Positions 54,901 to 64,000 of a DNA stretch of 64,000 nucleotides are shown piece by piece. The DNA comes from Trematomus loennbergii. Its lineage: Eukaryota; Chordata; Actinopteri; Perciformes; Nototheniidae. Numbering within the stretch: position 1 is the stretch's first letter; each line of letters starts with the position of its first letter. The position numbers and the translations under genes are program-made. The notes beneath the pieces were generated by a model, which was given only the letters and a program-made list of their open reading frames with translations, was not told the DNA's origin and made no database searches. Where the stretch lies: the NCBI GenBank assembly GCA_012861695.1, contig JAAOOA010000127.1:20544255-20608254 (forward strand). The letters are read 5' to 3'.

Positions 54901-57900
54901 GAGACAATGGCGGGGTCAATGGGCTGTCCGTCAAACTCCAGCATGGAGTCCTGAGAGCAGAGGAGTGATGAGCACCGTGCTTAATGTCTAATGTCTACAG
55001 TCAACTGTGTTTACTAGAGCGAAGTTCCCACCTGCATGAAGTTGTACGTTCCCTGCATCTGTGCCATTAGGTCCTTTACCACCTGCTTCCTGACCAAGGG
55101 GTCGTTCGGCGGCACAGGAGACGCTAAATTCAAGGGGTGGGTCTCCATAGCAACAGGTGAAACGGCAGGCTGCATAGGCGGCGGCTGTTGCTGCTGCAGT
55201 GCAGCGACTGCCTGAGGGTTTGGGAGACAGAACAGATGAATTAGAAAAACAGGAAAAACAGACAACTTGTATAGTGCTTAATAGATATTACCTGTGGGTT
55301 TAAAGTCAGATCATTAAATAAGATTCAACTTGACTAATATCATAGTTTGTTCATTTAAACTTCAAAGGTGATAATTACATGTAATGTTATTGCTGCAGAT
55401 TTATAACCACGATTAATGATTGGTCAATATTGACAGTAATGTAAATGTTGACATTAAAATATATACATGAATAGTCATTGAAGTTGGAAAACCTCGCATT
55501 TATTGAACTTTAAATAAAAATAATGTGTCTTCTAAGAAAGGGATTTCCTTAAACTTGAACTATAATCAACTAAAAAGCAAACAAAAGTAGGTAAATAGTA
55601 ATAAATAGTTAAAACAAACTACAAAGTAACACAAAATAATAATATATATTTATATATTAAAGAATGCAATCTTAGCTAAAATCAGAAGGGAAAAAAAAGA
55701 ATTAAAAAAATCAGCAACACAAGATGAATAAATAAATGTAAATCCCAGAAAGAACCATCCCTGCAGCATACCTCTGTTTCCGTGGTCCACTCGTCCCCCT
55801 GCTCCTTCTCACTGCTGCTGTATGTGCCATCGGGAATGAACTGTCTGTTTATGAACTACAGGGGAAGAAGAAACTATCAGCACAACGCTAGGAAAGAGTA
55901 GTAGCCCCAAGACCTGACTGGAAAGGGGAAAATGTATCTCACCTCTGTCGTCTCTACAGCAATGGGCTCTGTGAACTCCTCAATTATTTCTGTTTCTGTA
56001 AAGAGAAAAACTATTTAGAGAATGCAGTGCTGATTTATTATTGCTTTATTACATTAGCATTTCAAAATAGAGTTTAATGCAGCATGACTTCAGAGACTGG
56101 TTAGTACCTGGATCAGCAGTCTGCTCTTCTGCTTCTGACGATTCACGGCTGCTGCTGCCACCGCTGAGCTGCTGCTGAGGCTGCCACTTCCTCCTCCTCC
56201 TCCTCCTCCTCTTCACACATGCCGTTTTGGTGAGATGGAAGCCGGTCAAAGTACCCACTGAGCAGAACCTGGTCCAAAGTCTCTCTCAGAGCCTTGTCTA
56301 TTAGAGGAATTACATCGTAAGCACATTATTGGAAAGAAATCCACACAACAATACAACATCAATTAAAGTCAGGTCGACATGGTATTGGGGGGAAGCGAGG
56401 TGAAAGAGGCTACTGTGTGTGTAGTTCAGCTAGCTAGACTACACACACAGCACACTGTAACAATAAATACAGTGCTTTTAATTGGTCTGAGATTTTATCA
56501 TTTATCACACAACAAAATTAAATACCCAGTTTAACGCCCCACAATCTTCATATTAATCAAAAAATCTAATATTTATACAATCAAAGTTGAAGTACAGAGA
56601 ATATCTTTACTTTTTTTAAACACACAAAAACTAAGACAAGCTTTATCAGGACAGTGTGGGTATGGTTTGATCAGATTTAATTGCGAGTGTTCCAACAACA
56701 AAAGCAAGTAACCCTGTGACTGCTGACATATTTTGCTTAATCATGATGGATGCACGAATGTTAAGGGAAATCACTTTTTCCCCAAAACAACAATATTGAA
56801 TGTGAAAGCACCAAAACATTTAAATACATGCAAGACAGATTGAAACATATTTTTCAGGGCCATATCTCCATACTGGAAGAGTCAAAAGATGAACCAAAAA
56901 CTAATTTATGATATAAGAAAATCCAGGGCCTAAATGTCCTTAATTGCTGACAAAATCGATAAGAAATATGCTACTTTAACAATCAATACCAAGTCATTCG
57001 ACAACCATTACTTCATTCACTAGAAAACCCATCAAGCCTTTAAGCTAGCTCAGGCATTTCCACGTTTAGCTGTTCAGGAAGAGCAGGTCAGTGTTACTTC
57101 CTTCACTGCCTCATGCTTCAGGCCAAGCTGTCTGGCGCTGCCTTAAAAAGAATCCCCCTGAGTCACAGAGTAAGACCTCCTCACTGAGGGGAAAGCCTTG
57201 GCTGGTGTCACAACAGTGAACTGGGTCACAAGTATCCTAATGTGGCTCCGGAGATCTGACCAGTGGAACCACAGGCCACTGGCACCCTGCCCCCCCCCGC
57301 TGCTGAGTCAGGAGCAGCCCTCAGGCTCGGCCCACAGCAGAATGCAGCAGCCCTGAGGCCAGAGCGCTGAGAATGCAGAACATCATTTTCCCAAAGGCCT
57401 GATTATTCACATCAGAACACTGCACACATGCTGCATTCACAAAATACAATATATACTGGGCTACATTAACATTAACATAGAGCCTACAGTACTTTATAAC
57501 AAGAAGGTCTTGTTCAGAGCGTTTGACAATTTTAGCTTACTTATCTTGGGATTACTTGAAAGTTTCCAAGAAATTACTTACGGACTGTTTCATCACAAGG
57601 AAAGTCTTGCTAATGACTGCTGTGTCACCAACCATCTGACTAATGTTCTGCCAACAATTTTCATCACCAGCTGGGAATCTTAATAAAGCAAGTATTACTT
57701 AAATAATGCATCCCTTTTTATGCTAACTTAATATTGTACCTTTCAGTAGGGCCGCTACTTGTTATTACTTTGAATGAATGTCTTCAGATTGCTTGTTTTT
57801 GCCGCGGATGTTCTATCACCATCATCGTAAAATATAGTTAATAATTAACTGATTATCAATGAAGTTCCTTTTTGGTTTGAAGATACAAAACATTTGAGCT

Positions 57901-59130
57901 GGTAAATTGGGTGCTCGAAATAGTTAGCATGAGCAATCATTAACCAAAATATCAAGGTCTTTGCTCGCTAACAATCATAGGCTCCAAGTTAAATTTCACT
58001 TACATGTTGTTCCAACCACAACCTTGTCTCCCCGTCCAGCAGATCCCCAGAGGTGCACCGATGCTTCTTCGTACTGGTCAACCAACCTGCAAGTGATAAG
58101 ATACAGATTCTCTTGTTTACAACAACCAAAAAAAGCTTTTTTCATATTAACTCTATCTAGATATTAATGCCTCAGATCTACCTGATGCTTTGGTCACGGT
58201 CTGGCCCCACCAGTTTATAGAACTCATCAAAAGATGCAAGGTCTGCATCCGTCAGCAGTGATCCGCTGACGCCCTGCTTCAGGTCCTGCCGCACCGCGTC
58301 CTCTCCCAGCCGGTCCAGCAGGAACTGCAGCTCCAGAATCGTCTTCAGCCGCTTCTGCTCGGCCTCCTCCCGTTGAAGCTGTTCCCTCCGCGCAGTCTTT
58401 TTCACCGCCTTCTGGATCTAATGATAATATACATGAGCCACAAAAAGTCAAGTTACTATAAGTCAGGTCCAACATCACTCTTGAGGTGAAATTGAACCAA
58501 AAATAAAAATGTCATACTTACATCTTGTCCCAGTGTCATGAACGTCTTCTGCAAATCTCGGCCGAATTCTAAGTTATGCATGATTTCCTGGAATTTGGAG
58601 AGGGCCTCCTAATAAAACGCAAAGGAAAAAGTACTTGTAAGAATGACAGGATTATTAGTGCTAATGTACAGAATGATAAGGCTTCAGTGCACCCACCAGC
58701 TGGTCCTGATTCAGATTTTCCCCTTTATCCTTCCTGACTTGATAGTCGTCCAGTTTACTCTGTAACAGAAGATCCAAAATGCAGCAAATTCTTAATATGT
58801 TAGTACATATTAAAAGTAAAGATAATCTTCTCGTCAGTGATTTAGTTTTTCAAGGGCACTTCAGATATCAGTTAAAGATTGCTTCTGAGTGACACACATG
58901 TCATGCCACAACAAAACACAACAGCATGTCCACATGTTGTTATGAGGAAGCATCTGGAACAAAAGCTTCACCTTTTTCTTCTCCATGTTGCGGACCTTCT
59001 TGTCGAGTACACAAAGCACTTGCTTCATGACTTCAGGCTGTCCAGCAAAATTACCCATTGACCCTGGAGCGGATCCCACATCTGGGCTGGCAGACTGCAC
59101 GGTCCCGTTTGCATTCATCGCTGAGGGCAT
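51946..59130 (-). CDS. caprin1: Caprin-1, cytoplasmic RNA-granule protein
   Basis: CAPRIN1 binds mRNA and G3BP and promotes stress granules and neuronal RNA granules. Seventeen coding exons from 58972-59130 to 51946-52032, about 686 codons (human 709). The N-terminal coiled-coil region is clear (VMKQVLCVLDKKVRNMEKKK, KTARREQLQREEAEQKRLKT). Next come KALRETLDQVLLSGYFDRLP, an acidic Glu run, the FINRQF segment that corresponds to the G3BP-binding region, PIDPAIVSAQPM, SSGINVNAAPFQSMQT, and a C-terminal RG-rich region (YNSRGMSRGGPRNARG, YKRGAGQGPRG). Frames break in exon 56108-56297 (net one extra or two missing), in exon 54482-54573 at the GGGGG run 54545-54549, and in exon 52796-52959 near 52905-52925. 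The C terminus (SRGSTQAIRS) differs from the human MPQMNTQQVN end. Teleosts have two copies (caprin1a and 1b); I cannot tell which this is. Confidence 0.96.
53038..53286 (+). mobile_element. Short retroposed element (LINE-like tail) with poly(A) and target duplication
   Basis: The 15-base sequence AAAAATAGAGTTAAT stands at 53038-53052 and again ends at 53286. Between the copies lies about 220 bases ending in AATAAATAAAAAGTTC and then an A-run. Target duplication plus poly(A) is the mark of target-primed reverse transcription. The body resembles a fish L1-type 3' tail (TGTATGTATGTGTATGTGAG). It lies in the caprin1 intron between exons 53359-53512 and 52796-52959, on the strand opposite to the gene. 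It is non-coding. Confidence 0.8.
56298..58003 (-). other. Largest caprin1 internal intron, with a GC-richer motif-dense core
   Basis: No exon is seen. Most of the intron is AT-rich, but 57050-57380 is GC-richer and packed with transcription factor-like words: two TGAGTCA sites, an AACCACA site and GGAA-type sites. A poly(C) run (57291-57298) sits inside. This core is treated separately as a possible enhancer. Confidence 0.5.
57061..57320. promoter_or_regulatory. Candidate enhancer: Ets, RUNX and AP-1/NF-E2 type motifs
   Basis: Seen in the sequence: AGGAA at 57076-57080, ACTTCCTT at 57096-57103 (Ets type), TGAGTCA at 57159-57165, AACCACA at 57267-57273 (RUNX type) and TGCTGAGTCA at 57301-57310 (NF-E2/MARE type). 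Such combinations are typical of blood-cell enhancers. The target could be caprin1 itself or a neighbour such as lmo2. Motif matches alone are weak evidence. Confidence 0.3.
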
Positions 59131-60134
59131 CTATAGATGAAAATGTGAAAAATTAACTTATGGCGATAGCATAGATATGATATGCCTACATCTATTTAGA
59201 AATAACTTAAATTCATGGACAAAGGATTCATTTGACATAAGTGTAATCAGCATTATATGCACTGTAGATACAATTGTTAAAAATCACAAACTCATAAACA
59301 GTCCAAAATCTAAAGGGAACAGTTTGAAATGAAAACAAAAATAAAGAAAAGCCCAATTGATTGTGATTGTTTATCAAAAGTGTCCTGATTAATCAATGAG
59401 TTAACTAACTGCAAGTGTTACATGAAGTAATGTTAGATTGCATGATACAGTGGGCCTAGATAAAGTGAATGACAAAGAGAACCCACGACTCAAATATCAC
59501 AGAGATTTCCTGTGTATTAAGAATAGCAAACATTTTAACGAATGGAATAACGAAAGTGATACAAGTGATTGAGGTGGGATTTAATAGCACGAACAAAACA
59601 GTAACGTTACAGTAAAGTATGACTGGTAGAACATTACATTAATTATTTTTACAGAACAATTAAGGTCGATGTTGCCAGTGTTTCAGATTTGGAGGCACAA
59701 TCACATATGTATTTCTGACGCTGGTTATACATATGAAATTAAGCTTCCAAATAAAAAACGATACAAGTTCCAGTATATCCCTCACCCTCAGAAACCCATT
59801 CATCACAGCAACTGGCTAACTTTAGTCCTACTCTTTGAACCCCACATTTCTCCTTAGTTAACCTAATTATTTCCCCAATAGCTGCAGCTACACAGCTGTA
59901 TCTTCGGCTCCCAGCTCCTTGGACCAGTCAGCCCCGACATACGGTCAGGTCGCCAGTGTTATCTGAGGTCTGGTAAAATGGCCCTCCACACCACCGTTAG
60001 CACAGACCGTTGACTTAACGTTAGCATCTTCACGCATTGCTAGCACGGTTTTCTTGTAGCTACGGCGACGCGTGCTAACCAGCAGCCGGCTGGGAGCCGC
60101 GTTCCCCAGGCAACAGGACTGAAGATATACCCAC
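59131..60134 (-). other. caprin1 first intron
   Basis: On the minus strand the exon holding the start codon opens exactly at the ATG: the acceptor CATCTATAG is followed directly by ATG (59128-59130). The upstream donor is at about 60133-60134 (CATAAAG|GTGGGT). The intron of about 1 kb is AT-rich and holds no exon I can support. Confidence 0.55.
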
Positions 60135-60330
60135 CTTTATGGTATGTATCCACAGGGGAGCTTGCTAGTGAAATGTAGGAAACGGCCAAGTTGTTATTAT
60201 TGTTGTTGTGTTGCTTTATTTTCTCTTTTACTCTGGTGTGGGATCCGCCCCGCCGGCCTCACCGACAACTGAGACCGTGCGAAAGACGGAGAAACTCTAT
60301 ATAAAGGCGAAGCTCCGTTTTTAGGCGTCG
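60135..60330 (-). promoter_or_regulatory. caprin1 non-coding first exon and promoter region
   Basis: GC-richer sequence with several CpGs, upstream of a good GTGGGT donor on the minus strand. It contains TATATAAAG on the minus-sense side (near 60298-60306, plus strand CTATATAAAG). The AT-rich background resumes to its right. This is the best place for the caprin1 transcription start. Confidence 0.45.
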
Positions 60331-63300
60331 AAGACATGCCTGCATATATAAACCATAAATACTAAATCCCGAAAGAAGGTAGGATTAATAATAACCTCAC
60401 TTTCAAATATAACATACAAATATCAATTTGAATATTTAATAAATAATCAAACTTGCCACATTTAAACATAAGGATGTGATATTTGTAGTCAGGCAAAATA
60501 GTCAACAGCCTCTTGGCAGGAAACCTGCACAATCATTAGCTTTGATTAGGCGTCTCTATACTATACCATAAACTGTACACATTATAAAAAATGTACATTG
60601 TAAAGGCCCTATCCATGTGCCATATACAGTGTTTCTTTCTGCAGCTATACATGGCAATACAAGACTTTGCTATCTTTTGCACGTCATTTTGAAGTTCAAA
60701 TTCAGTGGCTGGTTTTTTTTCTGAAGATGCTTGTCATTTACACTTATTGGTTAAGGTTTAATAACTTATTTGAGAAATATTAGATTGCTGGTTATAAAAC
60801 AATCAGATCCAAAGTACACATCCAGAATGATACTATCATTCAACTATATATATTGTAAAATGATATTCCATGAATAATAAAGATACATTAAATGCATTTC
60901 TAAGCTGGTCAAAGGGTTGTTTTGGATAGATAGGCAGGGGTCCTAGGACCACACAAATGAACGGAAAGTGAGAGTCAGAAAGATGTAGGGCCGTTTGAGT
61001 TCTGCCCCTACTGGAGAAATGCATTCATGTAGTAAAAGGAAAAATGAAGGCAACATTTACCACAAAAAGACTCCGCTTGCAAAATTGCCAGTGTGAAATC
61101 CCACACCATGCGGGGAAAATAAGAGCCCAACTTGTAACACTTTATGTATATAATACATATACATTACACCTTACACTGACAGAACCTGCAATAATTGCAG
61201 TAAAAATTGAATTGTATATTGAAGAGCTGCAGTTGATAGGGCTGTCCTAGTTTGACTTAAGCATGTTAAGAGGTGTCAAATTAACAAGTAGACCACATAT
61301 CAGTAGAGATTACATTTTGCATTGCATTGCATTTTCAAGAACTAAGATTAGCTCCAAATATATGTTATGGAAGTCTTGATGTGTAGTATTCCCTAATCCA
61401 TTGTTCAAGTTTAGAACATAAACACATTTCAATCTGCATGTTCTACAAGCACAAATCCATCGGCATCTCTGTTGTCTTGACTTCAAGTGAATATACTCGG
61501 ATGTAAACTTTAATAAAAGAAAAACCATTCAATTCTGATGTGAAATGATATTGTATAAGGGTTTTTGTCAGAACTTGAATAAATGGAAGAACCAAACTGA
61601 TTCTGGTAGGTTGCCCCCTTACACCATTAGGTGGCAGTGAAGCTCAGCAATATGACAAACACTGAAAGAGTGAAACTGTACTCACAGATTAGGTTTAGTT
61701 TATGCACACCCCCTAGCCCTGATATGTGTGGAAATTCTGCAAATGTTTTATAAACTCATTTACAAATGTACCATTATAAGGTACAATTAATTGCTTACTA
61801 CACACACACAGCACACACACATACATGTATGTTAAAACCAAGTGAAAGCATATTTGATTATCTTACTTTTCTAATATATGTGGTGCTGCTTATATGCTTT
61901 TCAGTTTTTTTTCTTCATTTCTGAGCACAGACTTTCCATCAGTATTTAAAAAGGGAGCAAGAAGAATGTGAGACCAGCTTTCTTTTGTTTTACCGAATAC
62001 AGGAAGCAGTTAACATGGCTGCACAGTGTTTTGATTGCACTGTTCCACTGAAAGTGTTTTCTTTTAGGGATAATACTGATTATGGGAGGATCCCAAGGGT
62101 AAGTGAAGCTCCCTTTCAATGAGTGACTAATTTCCGCAGCCTGCTGTATTTCAATCAAACAACAACACTGAACACAGTCCACCAGCCATTTATAAAGAAT
62201 TCCAGGGTGTTTCCTCGTCTGACCTCTGACCTTTACACCTTGGCATTTTAGAATGTACAATGAATCCCACAGTTTGAGACTCTTATTGAAACCCATGTGG
62301 TAACATTTCCACCTTTGAAGATCCGTGGGAGAAGAGCTTTAAACCAGTTGCCAGTTATCACTTCACTTCAGATTAAGCAGGAAGTGGTCAGCTTTGCTAT
62401 TGCTGTTACAGCCTTTAAGCTATCAAATTGTCAACAATACGTCCAGAGTCCCCTTAAACCAGGAAATGGCCTGCAAATTTGGGCCAAATAGTCCATGATG
62501 TATGGATTACCATCTTTGTTCCACTAATATTTAGGAGATCTTTTAAGATCTCTAATGAGTCAGCAAGATGGTGGATATTGGTTGTACATCCTTCAAAAGC
62601 CTTGTTATACTTTGCTATTTAGTCGACAAACTTGTAACAAATCCACAATATTTGTTGAATGATGAGGAATATCTCTTTAGTATGAATCTGTTGCTTAGTG
62701 CTGACGCTCACTTTCCAGCTGCCCTCAAATTCCACACTGCTTTCAACTCCATAATGCTCTCAGTACCAAACAGGCAAAACAGGAAGCTGGACATGAGTGA
62801 CTCCACTTCCCAAAAGGTTGTCTACACTCTTAACCGTTTGCTCCCCAAATTCTACCTTAGATATAAATAAAAGTTATAGATGATCAACACGGAAAAACTG
62901 ACCGTGTGCACGTGTGGCCCATGACATAACATTACATATGAAATATTTAGACATTTTAGAATTGAGACATGACACTAGCACCACCTTTCCGGTGACATGA
63001 AGCCTAAAAACAGAGATAAGGGTTTTACCGCTTAATGACAACAAGCGTGTTTTTATGGTGCGCTGTAAGCCGTGTGACTCGTATCATACTGAACCATCTG
63101 GAGCCGACCTGTCTATCTGAGAGGCATTGAGAGGGGTGCCATCATGCATGGGAGGGAGTGGGTAGGAAGTGAAGGCAGTGTGCACCAACCCCCCAGGAAA
63201 GCTCCATCTCTGCTGCCAGTTGCACATCCTCTGGGCCTTCTCAGTCAACTCCACAGGAAGTAGTGGATGACTTGGGTGTCTTATCAGAACTGACTTTCTC

Positions 63301-64000
63301 TTTTCTTGTTTCTCATCTATCATAAATGTGTTCTTCAGCCTTGCAATCACATGACAGTGTGGAGGTTCATGGTACCGTACTTTTGAATAAGCTTTTCAAA
63401 CACCACAGTTGTGTTTATCATTACGAAGACTTCTGTGCAAACAAACACTGTTAAGATGCCAACAATTCTAGGACTACTTAATATGTCAAGCGGAATTTCA
63501 ACAAGGAATTATGCAAAAAGACATTTAATGCAATCGTACAGAGTACTGTTGATAATGATGCAGGGTGGTATAGCTTCAGTGCTGGCAAAAGCACATATGC
63601 CATGTGATAACATTTTTTGCTGTTTATCTTCTTTTATTTAGGGACATTTACATTGAAAGTTAATTATTAACTTAGAAACAGCAGTACAAAAAAAACTCTC
63701 TCCACAAGATCCATTCCTTAGCTAATTTTCCTTAGTGGATTTATAATAATTATGAAATATCTTGTAGACATTCATATTAGCCTTTTTATGAGCATGTTGG
63801 GGCTTGGCTAACAATTGAAACTGAGTAAAACAGTGTGATACCACTTAAAGCTCCAGAAGACCATGTAGGGAAAAAATGAACTACAAATATACATTTGTAA
63901 GCCAATATGTACAAGAGGTCCTTAAAAAGCTAATACAAAAATTGGTATTTGAACATCTCCATGAAAAATGGGCAATTTGTTTCCACTAAGGGAGGTTTTG
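60331..64000. other. Gene-free stretch upstream of caprin1
   Basis: No credible coding exon was found on either strand. Two minus-strand open frames, 61946-62296 and 63084-63350, lack family resemblance and are probably chance. A CA-rich simple repeat occurs near 61802-61822. In human, LMO2 lies on this side of CAPRIN1 and is transcribed away from it, so the stretch may be lmo2 upstream sequence; nothing in the window proves it. Confidence 0.45.
63190..63290. promoter_or_regulatory. Candidate regulatory cluster: E-box, Ets and GATA type motifs
   Basis: Within about 100 bases: CAGGAAA near 63194-63200, CAGTTG E-box at 63217-63222, CACATCCT (inverted AGGATGTG) at 63223-63230, CACAGGAAGTAG around 63252-63263, and TTATC (inverted GATAA) at 63281-63285. 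The Ets/E-box/GATA mix fits haematopoietic or endothelial control elements. This is motif reading only. Confidence 0.25.

Noticed and set aside
61946..62296. Minus-strand open frame of 116 codons
   Set aside because: No family resemblance, no splice or promoter context, and base composition like the surrounding intergenic DNA.
63084..63350. Minus-strand open frame of 88 codons
   Set aside because: Looks like chance reading through the motif-rich region; no recognisable domain or supporting borders.

Overview
This window is vertebrate nuclear DNA, almost certainly from a ray-finned (teleost) fish. The genes are split into many short exons with GT-AG introns, and their proteins match vertebrate families closely. 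Compact introns, teleost-style interspersed repeats (CAGAGGTGGGA-ended hAT-like elements, TTAA-flanked MITEs, LINE tails) and the gene order all fit a fish. No bacterial, phage, CRISPR or viral genes, and no tRNA or rRNA genes, were seen.

Layout from left to right: (1) 335-1320 (+), the 3' end of an ARID3-family transcription factor, probably arid3b. (2) 4150-7315 (+), a two-pass, synaptotagmin-like double-C2 protein. (3) 8098-15094 (-), a large unnamed coiled-coil protein, tail-to-tail with gene 2. (4) 16187-19119 (+), edc3, an mRNA decapping scaffold. (5) 27890-34093 (+), csk, the C-terminal Src kinase. (6) 35923-41189 (+), adal, an N6-methyl-AMP deaminase. (7) 41589-49570 (-), nat10, the RNA cytidine acetyltransferase. 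(8) 51946-59130 (-), caprin1, an RNA-granule protein. From 60.3 to 64.0 kb no gene is visible; by human synteny this lies upstream of the caprin1 promoter, on the side where LMO2 would be expected.

The genes do not form an operon-like unit. Several act in cytoplasmic or nuclear RNA metabolism (edc3 in decapping, nat10 in ac4C acetylation, caprin1 in stress granules, adal in clearing methylated nucleotides), but that is more likely chance plus ancient linkage. The order joins genes that in human sit on 15q24 (ARID3B, EDC3, CSK), 15q15 (ADAL) and 11p13 (NAT10, CAPRIN1).

The most important observation concerns sequence quality or gene integrity. edc3 and csk read through perfectly, but the other six genes each carry at least one apparent frame break inside a conserved exon. 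Nearly all are explained by one missing base, often in a homopolymer run (AAA, CCCC, CCCCC, GGGGG). The downstream frame resumes conserved family sequence each time. The simplest reading is uncorrected long-read consensus error rather than simultaneous pseudogenisation of essential genes, and any automatic annotation here will be wrong at those points. I found no clearly novel biological system. The best biological leads are two clusters of haematopoietic-type transcription factor motifs, two GC-AG introns, and several well-preserved transposon insertions, one ending 24 bases upstream of an adal exon.
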